The notes: generated from the sequence alone by a model not told the origin. 12,233 nt of DNA from Oscillibacter sp. (GCA_022796315.1 JAAWIL010000043.1:1-12233); one strand, 5' to 3'; counted from the first letter of the stretch, positions 1 to 7,048 are shown. Translations and numbers: made by a program.

Positions 1-3
1 TGA

Positions 4-62
4 AATCCGTCAGGATTCCTGCGAGTTTCTTCCTTGCCAGGCAAAAATTTTTCTTGCCAATC
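4..62 (-). repeat. Diverged copy of a dispersed intergenic repeat
   Basis: Read on the minus strand, this 59-nt stretch aligns without gaps to 12168-12226 on the plus strand. By my hand count 44 of 59 positions match. The best conserved blocks are GATTGGC, TTTTTG, GCAAGG and AATCCTG-CGGATT. The two copies are therefore in inverted orientation at the two ends of the window. No ORF runs through it. A non-coding dispersed element (MITE- or REP-like) is the simplest reading. The copy may extend left of the window. Confidence 0.55.
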
Positions 63-71
63 TGCATACCG

Positions 72-182
72 TCACCTATTGGTACAGCTTCTTAATTCCA
101 CATATTCTTGGCATGTATAGTCGGTTGGATTCAGCCATATCATTTTGCCGTTCACCTCCGCCCGGTAAACTGGAATCCGCAT
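72..182 (-). CDS. Possible small protein, 36 aa (23 aa from the internal start)
   Basis: The minus strand carries a short ORF that I do not recognise as any family. From ATG at 182 it gives 36 residues beginning MRIPVYRAEVNGK and ending VELRSCTNR. An internal ATG at 143 is preceded by a perfect Shine-Dalgarno core, GGAGGTGA (152-159), and would give 23 residues. ATG 182 has no visible ribosome site, so 143 is the better supported start; a GTG at 155 is also in frame. A leftward promoter (224-252) and a palindrome (193-223) lie directly upstream. The base composition is AT-richer than the other genes in the window. Composition of the peptide is protein-like (two Cys, aromatic residues, charged C-terminal half). 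It could be a genuine small protein or the remnant of a longer gene. The dispersed repeat begins just past the stop codon. Confidence 0.35.
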   Translation of the reverse strand: MRIPVYRAEVNGKMIWLNPTDYTCQEYVELRSCTNR

Positions 183-192
183 GACCGCGAGC

Positions 193-223
193 AGGATTTC
201 CGAATTTTAAATTCGGAAATCCT
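193..223. repeat. Perfect 31-bp palindrome, candidate operator
   Basis: Two exact 15-nt arms, AGGATTTCCGAATTT (193-207) and its reverse complement (209-223), are separated by a single T. The palindrome abuts the -10 hexamer of a leftward promoter (224-229), so the transcription start would fall inside it. That position fits a repressor operator. As RNA it would fold into a hairpin, but neither side carries a U-tract, so a terminator is less likely. The inner half-sites TTCCGAA and TTCGGAA recur at 2655-2669. Confidence 0.6.
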
Positions 224-252
224 ATCATACCATAGGGAGTGGAACAGGGCAA
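224..252 (-). promoter_or_regulatory. Leftward sigma-A-type promoter
   Basis: On the minus strand, TTGCCC (247-252) and TATGAT (224-229) are separated by exactly 17 bp, with a TGG extended -10 immediately upstream of TATGAT. The predicted start is near 217, inside the 31-bp palindrome. It would transcribe the small ORF at 72-182. This is called from motif match alone. Confidence 0.5.
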
Positions 253-445
253 GGGACCCCGCGAAAGGTCCGATTGCGCATTTCATGGCGGATTCTGCGG
301 GCCCGGCCGCCCCCCCTGCGCCGGATCTCCCTTGGGCGGGCGGTTGATCACCGCCCCTGCATCAAATCTCCGAATGGAACACACCCCCGCTCCGGGGGAA
401 GTGCCGCAGGGCGCATTGCAAAAAGGGGGGCCTGCTGGAAAAATA
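253..445. other. GC-rich intergenic stretch without a recognisable gene
   Basis: No ORF here has a convincing ribosome site or family resemblance; the short ORFs in several frames look like chance reading of GC-rich sequence. A 7-bp inverted repeat GGGCGGT/ACCGCCC around TGATC (338-356) is the only structure I see. It lacks a T-tract and has no gene upstream that it could terminate. Confidence 0.5.
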
Positions 446-474
446 TTGTGGCGGCTGCTGCTTTGTGTTAGAAT
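446..474 (+). promoter_or_regulatory. Sigma-A-type promoter for the ankyrin-repeat gene
   Basis: TTGTGG (446-451) and TAGAAT (469-474) are spaced 17 bp apart, and a TGT just before TAGAAT forms an extended -10. The predicted start is near 481, leaving a leader of about 26 nt before the ATG at 507. The spacing also argues against translation from the in-frame GTG at 465, which would lie upstream of the transcription start. Confidence 0.55.
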
Positions 475-506
475 CATCTCAAAAACCCGGAATTACAGGG
501 GGACTT

Positions 507-1577
507 ATGAAAAGACGGAAAACGCTTCCTAAGGAAATGAGAGAACTCTTGAAGCGCGGCGAGATCGCAGCGCTGAAGGAGCAGTTTTTGCGCTGTGAGC
601 CCAACGCCGTCAGCGGAAAATACGGCTCCAATATCTTCTCCCTGACGCCCCTGCCAAGGGAGTTCGCGTTCTGGGCAAAGGAACAGGGGGCAGATGTGAA
701 TTATAAAGACTACTATGGAAAGACCCCCATCTTCAGCCACGCCTCCTCTTGGAACGGGGATGTGCGGCTTCTCATAGACCTGGGCGCGGAAATCCATGTC
801 GTCCAGGACGACGGCACCACCCCCTTGCACCTGGCGGCGCTGTACGGGCGTGCGGAGGCGGTGGAGGCCCTGCTGGAGGCCGGAGTGGATGTCAATGTCA
901 GATCCGGCCGGCGGGACTGGCCGGGGAAGCTTACGCCCCTGGAAAAAACCCTCCTGCAGGACCGCCTGCCCTATCCCCTTCTGCTGGAGATCTGCCAGAT
1001 TCTTCTGGACCACGGGGCGGTGATTACGGACCGGTGCCGGGAGTACCTGGGGAAGTCGGCGGAGCGTTTCCGGCGGGTCCAGCGGGGAATCACGGACCCG
1101 GATTTTCTGCGGGGCCAGACGGAGGGCCTGGACCGTCTCTGCCGGATGTTTGGCGTGGAGCCTGCGGCAGAGGCCGTTGTTCACGATGGAACATCCCCCA
1201 TTCATGTGCCGGAGGAGTACCAGAGCAAGGCGTTCCAGTGGCTCTGGAACTACCTTGTCCCGCCCCGCGGAAAGGCGCAGACCGCCCAGGGCGAGGCCAT
1301 CCGCATCGCGGGCCGGGTGGACCATGAGGTGACCGCCAACGGCGGCATGAACTGGGACGGCGCGTTTCGGGAGATGCTGAGGACCTTTCCCCGGTATCTG
1401 CACCTGGGCAATCCGTTAAGGGAAGAGGAGATCGTCCAGGCGGAGAGGGTGGCCCGGCTCTTGAAGGACGGCCGGGACGACGGAACTTTAACGATGCAGC
1501 TGTGTGCTTACGCGGTGGTTTGGGTGCTGCGGAATCCGGAGGTGCTGCCTCCGCTGGAGGCGGACTACGCAAGGTGA
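507..1577 (+). CDS. Ankyrin-repeat protein with an unassigned C-terminal region
   Basis: This is a 356-residue soluble protein. The N-terminal half carries ankyrin repeats: a weak first unit (about residues 43-68, ending GADVNYKD), a second (69-100, ending GAEIHVVQ), a canonical third (101-133, TTPLHLAALYGRAEAVEALL) and a degenerate fourth (141-174). Ankyrin repeats bind partner proteins, but nothing here names the partner. Residues about 235-356, containing WNYLVPPRGKAQTAQGEAIR and NGGMNWD, form a second domain that looks conserved in style but that I cannot assign. There is no signal peptide or membrane segment, so it should be cytosolic. ATG 507 was chosen because AGGGGGAC lies just upstream; a longer ORF from GTG 465 starts inside the promoter. 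The dipeptidase gene follows after 81 bp with no clear terminator between, so the two may be co-transcribed. Confidence 0.8.
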   Translation: MKRRKTLPKEMRELLKRGEIAALKEQFLRCEPNAVSGKYGSNIFSLTPLPREFAFWAKEQGADVNYKDYYGKTPIFSHASSWNGDVRLLIDLGAEIHVVQDDGTTPLHLAALYGRAEAVEALLEAGVDVNVRSGRRDWPGKLTPLEKTLLQDRLPYPLLLEICQILLDHGAVITDRCREYLGKSAERFRRVQRGITDPDFLRGQTEGLDRLCRMFGVEPAAEAVVHDGTSPIHVPEEYQSKAFQWLWNYLVPPRGKAQTAQGEAIRIAGRVDHEVTANGGMNWDGAFREMLRTFPRYLHLGNPLREEEIVQAERVARLLKDGRDDGTLTMQLCAYAVVWVLRNPEVLPPLEADYAR

Positions 1578-1658
1578 TGCGGATCGCGCCCGTCTCCCGC
1601 CGGTTGGGTGGTCCTCCGGGAGAAACGGCGCGGCCCCGTGAGGGAAAGGAGCGGTACA

Positions 1659-2687
1659 ATGGTATTGGACGGACATTCCGATCTTCTATATGACGTGACC
1701 CGCCGCCGTCTCGGCGGGGAGACCCGGGTGCTGGAGCGGGTCCATCTGCCCCAGCTGCGCCGGGGCGGCGTGGAGGGATTGGTGCTGGCCCTGTGGACCA
1801 GCACGGCCCACGGGGAGACCTTCTGGGAGGACACCCCCTGGCGAAACCCGGACGCCGCCCTGGACCGGACCTGGCAGCAGATGACGGCCCTCTCCGATGA
1901 GCTTCGGGAGACCCCGGCCCTGCGGCTGGTCCGCACGGCGGCGGAGGCGGAGGCGGCCAGAGCCCAGGGGAAGCTCTATCTCTTTCTGGCGGTGGAGGGC
2001 ATGGCGGCCATCGGGGCGGATCTCCGGGGGCTGGAGTGGTACCGGCGCAGCGGCGTGCGGCTGGGGACTCTGACCTGGAACGAGGAGAACCTGCTGGCCA
2101 CCGGCAGCGGCGGGGACCCCTACTCCGGATTGACGGACCTGGGGAAGCGGGCCGTGGGCCGGATGCAGGAGCTGGGCATGGTGGTGGACGTGTCCCACCT
2201 GAATGACGGCGGGTTCCGGGACGTGATGAAGCTGGCCCGGGGGCCCGTGGCGGCCTCCCACTCCAACTGCCGGAAGCTGTGCGATGTCCGGCGGAACCTG
2301 AGCGACGAGCAGCTGCGGGCCATCCGGGACACCGGCGGCGTGGTGGGGATCAACAGCTACCACGGCTTTGTCCACGCCGATCCCAGCCGGCAGACCGCCG
2401 AAACCCTGGCCCGCCACGCCGCCCATATGGCGGATGTTATGGGGATCGAGCACGTGGCCTGCGGGTTTGACTTCTGCGGCTACATGGGGCCTCCTGACAA
2501 CGACAGTGCCCGAGGAATTGAGGACGCCGGGCAGGTCCCGGAGTTCTTCCGCTGTCTGGAGCGGCTGGGCATGACGGCCCGGGAGCGGGAGCTGGTGGCC
2601 AGGGAGAACTTCCTGCGGATTCTGGCGGGGTGTCCCGGGGGCGCCGGGGACCTTTTCCGAAATTCGGAAGACACAAAAAGAATTTGA
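1659..2687 (+). CDS. Membrane dipeptidase family protein (peptidase M19)
   Basis: This 342-residue protein matches the M19 (renal dipeptidase-like) zinc metallopeptidases, which hydrolyse dipeptides and sometimes D-amino-acid-containing or beta-lactam substrates. The expected metal site is visible: His6 and Asp8 in DGHSDLL, the bridging Glu113 in AVEGM, His180 in VDVSHLN and His201 in ASHSN. Asp271 in CGFDF fits the catalytic or substrate-binding position. Other family motifs are GVRLGTLTWN and GGVVGINSY. No signal peptide is seen, so a cytosolic enzyme is likely despite the family name. ATG 1659 follows AAAGGAG (1645-1651); an upstream in-frame start at 1608 would add 17 residues without a ribosome site. 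The stop codon overlaps the -35 box of the next operon's promoter. The true substrate is unknown; a role in peptide or cell-wall dipeptide recycling is inference. Confidence 0.92.
   Translation: MVLDGHSDLLYDVTRRRLGGETRVLERVHLPQLRRGGVEGLVLALWTSTAHGETFWEDTPWRNPDAALDRTWQQMTALSDELRETPALRLVRTAAEAEAARAQGKLYLFLAVEGMAAIGADLRGLEWYRRSGVRLGTLTWNEENLLATGSGGDPYSGLTDLGKRAVGRMQELGMVVDVSHLNDGGFRDVMKLARGPVAASHSNCRKLCDVRRNLSDEQLRAIRDTGGVVGINSYHGFVHADPSRQTAETLARHAAHMADVMGIEHVACGFDFCGYMGPPDNDSARGIEDAGQVPEFFRCLERLGMTARERELVARENFLRILAGCPGGAGDLFRNSEDTKRI
2655..2669. repeat. Short inverted repeat upstream of the ymfF promoter
   Basis: TTCCGAA and TTCGGAA flank a single A inside the last codons of the M19 peptidase gene, 14 bp before the -35 box at 2684. 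The same half-sites occur, with a 7-bp spacer, within the large palindrome at 193-223. It could be a regulator site or coincidence; it lies in coding sequence and carries no T-tract. Confidence 0.3.
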
Positions 2688-2712
2688 ATTATGGGAAGAG
2701 ATATACTATAAT
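2684..2712 (+). promoter_or_regulatory. Strong sigma-A promoter for the ymfF-ymfH-lgt operon
   Basis: TTGAAT (2684-2689) and a consensus TATAAT (2707-2712) are separated by 17 bp. The -35 box overlaps the stop codon of the upstream peptidase gene (TGA 2685-2687). The predicted start is near 2719, giving a leader of about 30 nt that contains AAAAGGAGTGA. This is among the closest matches to consensus in the window. Confidence 0.75.
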
Positions 2713-2748
2713 AGAAAAACATGCGATTCATGGAAAAGGAGTGAGCCT

Positions 2749-4017
2749 TTGGAAGTGACCAGAACGAAGCTGGCGGAGGGGATGTACCTCACCTGCCTGC
2801 CGGCCCAAAAATTCAAGACCAGTCTGCTCTCCGCCCAGTTTGTGACGCCCCTGCGGCGGGAGACGGTCTCGTCCTGCGCCCTGCTGCCGGCCCTGCTGCG
2901 GCGGGGCACCGTGTCCTGCCCGGATATGGAGAGTCTCTCCGCCCGGCTGGACAGGCTGTATGGCGCCCGCCTGGACTGCACCGTCCGCAAGAAGGCGGAG
3001 AACCAGTGCGTGGGCTTTGTGGTCAGCCTGATTGACGACCGGTTTGTCCCCGGCGGAGAGAAGCTGCTGGAGCCCGCGGCGGAGCTGCTGGGGGAGCTGA
3101 TCTGCAGCCCCGTCACAGAGCGGGGCCGGTTTGTGGAGAGCTATTTCGAGAGCGAAAAGACGAATTTGATTGACGCCATCCGCAGCATCCTCAACGACAA
3201 GCGGGACTATGCCGACAGCCGCCTCCTGCGGGAGATGTGCGCCGGGGAGCCCTATGGCGTGCCCCGCCTGGGGGAGGAGGCGGACGCGGAGCGCGTCCAG
3301 CTCCAGAAGCTCTATGCCCAGTATCAGGAGCTGATCTCCACGGCCCGGCTGGAGGTATTCTACAGCGGCAGCGCCCCCCGGGCCAGAGTGGAGCAGGCGG
3401 TGCGGGCGGCCCTGGCGTCCCTGCCCCGGCGGGAGGCGGCGGGGATTGCCCGCCACCGGCCCCACCCCGCCCGGACGGAGGTCCTGCGGGTGGAGGAGGT
3501 CCTGGACGTGACCCAGGGGAAGCTGGGCATGGGCTTTGCCTGCGGAAGCGAGGACTACACCGCCCTGCTGATGGGCAACACCTTATTTGGCGGCAGCAGC
3601 AACTCCAAGCTCTTTATGAACGTGCGGGAGAAGCTGTCCCTGTGCTATTACGCCTCCTCCCTCTATCACCGGCAGAAGGGGCTGATTACGGTTTCCTCCG
3701 GCATTGAGTTCCAAAACTGCCGGAAGGCCTACGACGAGATCCTGGCCCAGCTGGCGGCGGTCCAGCGGGGCAGCCTGGAGGACTGGGAGCTGGAGGGCGC
3801 CCGGAGCACCCTGCTGAACGCCTACGCCTCCATGGGGGACTCCCAGGGCAAGCTGGAGAACTTCTACCTGGGCCAGGTGGCCGCCGGCCAGCAGGAGACG
3901 CCGGAGGAGCTGGCGGAGCAGGTGCGGCAGGTGACGAAGGAGCGGATCTGCCGGGCCATGGAGACGGTCCGGCTGGACACGGTGTATTTCCTGCGCGGAG
4001 AGGAGGCGGTGGAATGA
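2749..4017 (+). CDS. ymfF: M16 family protein lacking the zinc motif, YmfF-like (YfmF in some databases), EF-P modification-associated
   Basis: This 422-residue protein has the fold length of an M16B (insulinase/processing-peptidase-like) subunit but no HxxEH zinc motif. Where active members carry it (about residues 44-52), it reads ALLPALLRRGT. Family landmarks are LDRLYGARLD (67-76) followed by VRKKAEN, and a second-half stretch GGSSNSKLFMNVREKLSLCY typical of the substrate-side domain. In Bacillus subtilis the homologue YmfF is linked to the 5-aminopentanol modification of elongation factor P; a direct catalytic role is not established. It is expected to pair with YmfH, encoded directly downstream with an ATGA overlap (4014-4017). 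The start is TTG 2749, placed 7 nt after AAGGAG; a GTG at 2755 is a weaker alternative. It heads a three-gene operon with lgt. Family membership is secure, while the EF-P connection in this organism is inferred. Confidence 0.88.
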   Translation: MEVTRTKLAEGMYLTCLPAQKFKTSLLSAQFVTPLRRETVSSCALLPALLRRGTVSCPDMESLSARLDRLYGARLDCTVRKKAENQCVGFVVSLIDDRFVPGGEKLLEPAAELLGELICSPVTERGRFVESYFESEKTNLIDAIRSILNDKRDYADSRLLREMCAGEPYGVPRLGEEADAERVQLQKLYAQYQELISTARLEVFYSGSAPRARVEQAVRAALASLPRREAAGIARHRPHPARTEVLRVEEVLDVTQGKLGMGFACGSEDYTALLMGNTLFGGSSNSKLFMNVREKLSLCYYASSLYHRQKGLITVSSGIEFQNCRKAYDEILAQLAAVQRGSLEDWELEGARSTLLNAYASMGDSQGKLENFYLGQVAAGQQETPEELAEQVRQVTKERICRAMETVRLDTVYFLRGEEAVE

Positions 4018-5273
4018 AACAGACCTTTTATGAGCGCCTGGGCGAGTCCGTCTGCCGGGAGACCCTGCCCAACGGGCTGGAGATCTGCGTAGTGCCCAAG
4101 CCCGGCTACACCAAGAAGTACGCCTTCTTCGCCGTCCGCTACGGCGGGATGGACACCCGCTTCCAGCTGGGCGGCCGGTGGCTGGACACCCCGGCTGGGA
4201 TCGCCCACTACCTGGAACACAAGATGTTTGACACGAAGGAGGGCAACGCCCTCCAGGAGCTGGCCAAGAACGGCGCGGAACCCAACGCCTTCACCGCCAA
4301 CGCCATGACGGGCTATTACTTTGACTCCACGGACCACTTCGAGGAGAACCTGAAGATCCTGCTGTCCTTCGTCTCCGTGCCCTACTTCACCGAGGAGAGC
4401 GTGGCCAAGGAGCAGGGGATCATCGGCCAGGAGATCCGCATGATCGAGGACAACCCTGACTGGCAGATCTATACCCGGATGCTCCAGGCCCTCTACCAGG
4501 CCAGCCCCATCCGGACCTCCATCGCCGGCACCGTGGAGAGCATCTCCCACATCACGGCGGAGACCCTCTACCACTGCCACAGGGCCTTCTACACGCCCTC
4601 CAACATGATTCTGACCGTGGTGGGGGATGTGGACCCGGTCCACGTGGCGGACATCGCCCGGCGCATCCTGCCCAGGGAGGGCGGTCCGGTGATCCCCCGG
4701 GACTACGGGGAGGAGCCGGAGGAGGTGGCCCTCCGGGAGACCAGCCTCGCCATGGAGGTCTCCTGTCCCCAGTTTTTGACGGGCTATAAGTGCTCTCCCG
4801 CCCGGGAGGACTACCTGCGCGTGGCGCTGCTGGGCGGCATGGCCTGCGACATCCTGCTGGGGGACTCCAGTCCCCTGTACCACCGGCTGTATGACCGGGG
4901 GCTCATCAACGCCAGCTTCGGCGGGGAGTTTGAGATGCTTCCCGGCGCGGCGTACCTCTATGCCGGCGGCGACAGCAAGGACGCCAGGGCCGTGACGGCG
5001 GAGATCCAGCGGGAGGCGGAGCGCATCGCCGGGGAGGGCGTGGACGAGGCCTTCTACCAGCAGGTGCGGCGGGCCGCCTTCGGCTCCAGCCTGCGGGGGA
5101 TGAACTCCTTTGAGAACATCGCCGTATCCCTGACGGAGGGCTATTTCAACGGCTATGATCCCTTCCGCTTCCCCCAGGTGTTTGACACGATCACCCGGGC
5201 GGATGTGGCGGCCTTCCTGGGGGAGAACCTGCGGGAGGACCGGCGGGTTCTCAGTGAGATTACCCCGCGGTAA
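4014..5273 (+). CDS. ymfH: M16 family zinc peptidase, YmfH-like (YfmH in some databases), EF-P modification-associated
   Basis: This 419-residue M16B protein keeps the inverted zinc motif HYLEH (His65, Glu68, His69), and the distal glutamate of the EQGIIGQEIRM segment (probably Glu140) would complete the site. It is therefore the potentially active half of the YmfF/YmfH pair. The second domain contains the usual RGMNSFENIAVSL and YDPFRFPQVFDTITRAD segments near the C-terminus. No signal peptide or membrane segment is seen, so it is probably cytosolic. Its ATG overlaps the stop of ymfF by 4 bp, indicating translational coupling, and lgt follows after 15 bp. In B. subtilis the homologue is associated with finishing the EF-P modification. 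Whether this organism's EF-P carries that modification cannot be judged here, and general peptide turnover is an alternative. Confidence 0.9.
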   Translation: MKQTFYERLGESVCRETLPNGLEICVVPKPGYTKKYAFFAVRYGGMDTRFQLGGRWLDTPAGIAHYLEHKMFDTKEGNALQELAKNGAEPNAFTANAMTGYYFDSTDHFEENLKILLSFVSVPYFTEESVAKEQGIIGQEIRMIEDNPDWQIYTRMLQALYQASPIRTSIAGTVESISHITAETLYHCHRAFYTPSNMILTVVGDVDPVHVADIARRILPREGGPVIPRDYGEEPEEVALRETSLAMEVSCPQFLTGYKCSPAREDYLRVALLGGMACDILLGDSSPLYHRLYDRGLINASFGGEFEMLPGAAYLYAGGDSKDARAVTAEIQREAERIAGEGVDEAFYQQVRRAAFGSSLRGMNSFENIAVSLTEGYFNGYDPFRFPQVFDTITRADVAAFLGENLREDRRVLSEITPR

Positions 5274-5288
5274 GGGAGGGAGACTGGT

Positions 5289-6308
5289 TTGAGTGCGCTG
5301 AAAAATATGCCCATCAGTTTCCCGGGTCTCTTCGGGGACTGGTCCTTCAATCCCGATCCCATCGCCCTCCACGTGGGCCACGGGATCTACTGGTATGGAA
5401 TCATTCTGGCGGCGGCCATGCTGGCGGGGCTGACGCTGGCCATGAAACAGGCCAAGCACTATGGCCTGACGGCGGACAATGTGCTGGACTTTGTCCTCTG
5501 GGCGGTGCCCGCCTGCATTCTGGGGTCTCGGATCTATTACGTGGTCTTCTACCTGGATCTCTACCGCACGGAGAGCGGCGGCCTGGACTGGGGGCGGATG
5601 ATCGCCATCTGGGACGGCGGGCTGGCCATCTACGGCACGGTGATCGCCGGAGCCCTGACGGTGCTGATCTACACCCGGGTGAAGAAGCTGCGCTTTGCCG
5701 CCATGACGGACCTGGCGGTGCTGGGTCTGCTGCTGGGCCAGATCATCGGACGCTGGGCCAACTTCATCAACCGGGAGGCCTTCGGCGGCCTGACGGACCT
5801 GCCCTGGCGGATGCGCCTGTGGGTCAGCGCGGAGCAGTCCATCGAGGTGCATCCCACGTTCCTCTACGAGAGCCTGTGGAACCTGGCGGGGCTGTTGCTG
5901 CTGCTGTTTGTGGTCTCCAAGGGCCGGCGGTTCGACGGGGAGAACACCTGGTTCTACTTCCTCTGGTACGGCTTGGGCCGGACCTGGGTAGAGGGACTGC
6001 GGACGGACAGCCTGTATCTCTTCGGCTGGACCTTCTTTGGGGAGCCGGTCCGGGTGTCCCAGGCCCTGAGCCTGGTGATGGCGGCGGTGGCGGCCTTCAT
6101 GCTGTTCTACAAGATCCGTATCCGGAAATGCACGGCGGACGGACTGCTGGTGAACCAGCTGGAGGCCCAGCGAAAGCTGGCTCTGGAGGCCGAGGCGGAG
6201 GACTCCCCGACAGAAGAGCTGGACGCAGACGAGATCCTGGCGGAGGCGAGGTCCGCTCCGGAGGACGGAGAGAGGACGGCAGAGCCGGAACAGGCGGAGA
6301 CAGAATGA
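5289..6308 (+). CDS. lgt: Prolipoprotein diacylglyceryl transferase
   Basis: Lgt moves a diacylglyceryl group from phosphatidylglycerol to the lipobox cysteine of prolipoproteins in the cytoplasmic membrane, the first step of lipoprotein maturation. The signature GRWANFINREAFG (154-166) matches the family pattern, with Ala157 where Gly is usual. HPTFLYESLWN (188-198) and the essential-type arginine in GLRTDSL (Arg238) are also present. About seven hydrophobic segments can be traced, the last near 260-276. After it comes a cytosolic tail of about 60 residues rich in Glu, Asp and Ala, which makes the protein (339 aa) longer than the E. coli enzyme. The TTG start at 5289 follows GGGAGGGAG; ATG 5307 is possible and would remove six residues. 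It is the last gene of the ymfF-ymfH-lgt operon and is followed at once by a terminator. Confidence 0.97.
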   Translation: MSALKNMPISFPGLFGDWSFNPDPIALHVGHGIYWYGIILAAAMLAGLTLAMKQAKHYGLTADNVLDFVLWAVPACILGSRIYYVVFYLDLYRTESGGLDWGRMIAIWDGGLAIYGTVIAGALTVLIYTRVKKLRFAAMTDLAVLGLLLGQIIGRWANFINREAFGGLTDLPWRMRLWVSAEQSIEVHPTFLYESLWNLAGLLLLLFVVSKGRRFDGENTWFYFLWYGLGRTWVEGLRTDSLYLFGWTFFGEPVRVSQALSLVMAAVAAFMLFYKIRIRKCTADGLLVNQLEAQRKLALEAEAEDSPTEELDADEILAEARSAPEDGERTAEPEQAETE

Positions 6309-6310
6309 GG

Positions 6311-6347
6311 CAGCGGCGCCCGGGCAATGCCCGGGCGCCGCTGTTTT
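6311..6347 (+). terminator. Rho-independent terminator after lgt
   Basis: A perfect 15-bp GC-rich stem (6311-6325 with 6329-6343) closes a 3-nt AAT loop and is followed by TTTT. It starts 3 nt after the lgt stop codon. It also separates the rightward operon from the converging PAP2 gene, but on the minus strand it lacks a T-tract. Confidence 0.85.
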
Positions 6348-6391
6348 CGGAGGAGGCCGGTCAGAGAAAAACCAGGGCTCCCGCGGCGCCG

Positions 6392-7048
6392 TCAGGCCGT
6401 TTCGCGGCCCCTATGGCGCGAAGCCTTTGCTTCTTTTCCGCTGCGGCGACTATAAATGGGAACGGCCACCAGCAGGGACAGCGCCATCCCTCCCGCCACA
6501 TCCGCCAGGGCGTGCTGCTTGATGAACACCGTGGACAGGCAGATGAGCGCGGCCAAGATCCCCGCGGCCCAGGTCAGAGGACTGCGGGCCCCGGCGCCGT
6601 CCCAGACCGCCAGCGCCGCCCCCGCCGACCCCACTACGTGGACGGAGGGGAAGACGTTGGTGGGGGTGTCCAGCCGGTACAGCCCGGCGACCAGAGCGGC
6701 CAGGGGACTGTTTTGGGGCAGGACAGCGGGCCGCAGGTTCTGGATACTGGGGAACAGGACCCAGATCAGCGCGCTGAGGAGGAAGGAGGCGGCCAGGAAG
6801 GCCATGTACCGCCGGAAGGCCGCAGGGCGGCGCAGCCACAGCCAGACGCCCGTCCCCGCCAGCAGGGGGTACCACAGGCAGTAGGGAATGACGAACCACG
6901 GGCAGAAGGGGACCAGGCGGTCCAGGGGCAGCTGGGTGGGGTGCCAGGGCCGGTTGGGGAGCCGCTCCAGCAGAAGGTAGGCCAGAAGATAGCAGGGGAA
7001 CCACAGGGTATCCCGCAGGGCCTGCCGGGGAGGGGAAGAGGGAGACAT
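6392..7048 (-). CDS. PAP2-family membrane phosphatase
   Basis: This 218-residue integral membrane protein has several hydrophobic segments and the PAP2 (type 2 phosphatidic acid phosphatase-like) motifs. These are LRP at 105-107, PSVH at 134-137 and STVFIKQHALAD at 172-183, giving His137, His179 and Asp183 as the catalytic set. In the third motif a Thr stands where classical members have Arg (SR-x5-H-x3-D), a form I believe is common among clostridial homologues. Candidate substrates are phosphatidic acid, phosphatidylglycerophosphate or undecaprenyl pyrophosphate; the sequence does not decide between them. ATG 7048 follows AAGGTGG at 4 nt spacing. A longer ORF from 7141 was rejected because it begins inside the terminator of the upstream transporter operon. 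The gene converges on lgt and has no partner in its own transcription unit. Confidence 0.85.
   Translation of the reverse strand: MSPSSPPRQALRDTLWFPCYLLAYLLLERLPNRPWHPTQLPLDRLVPFCPWFVIPYCLWYPLLAGTGVWLWLRRPAAFRRYMAFLAASFLLSALIWVLFPSIQNLRPAVLPQNSPLAALVAGLYRLDTPTNVFPSVHVVGSAGAALAVWDGAGARSPLTWAAGILAALICLSTVFIKQHALADVAGGMALSLLVAVPIYSRRSGKEAKASRHRGRETA

Noticed and set aside
338..356. Hairpin GGGCGGT/ACCGCCC as a terminator
   Set aside because: There is no T-tract on either side and no gene upstream for it to terminate; a 7-bp GC repeat is easily produced by chance in this GC-rich stretch.
1593..1623. Inverted repeat TCTCCCG/CGGGAGA between the ankyrin and peptidase genes as a terminator
   Set aside because: The stem is 7 bp with a 17-nt loop and no T-tract, so it does not support separating the two genes.
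3864..5852. A 662-codon open frame on the minus strand opposite ymfF, ymfH and lgt
   Set aside because: It is antisense to three well-supported genes with clear family motifs. Its translation is low-complexity and rich in His, Gly, Pro and Arg, as expected for the opposite strand of GC-biased codons, and no ribosome site or domain is visible.
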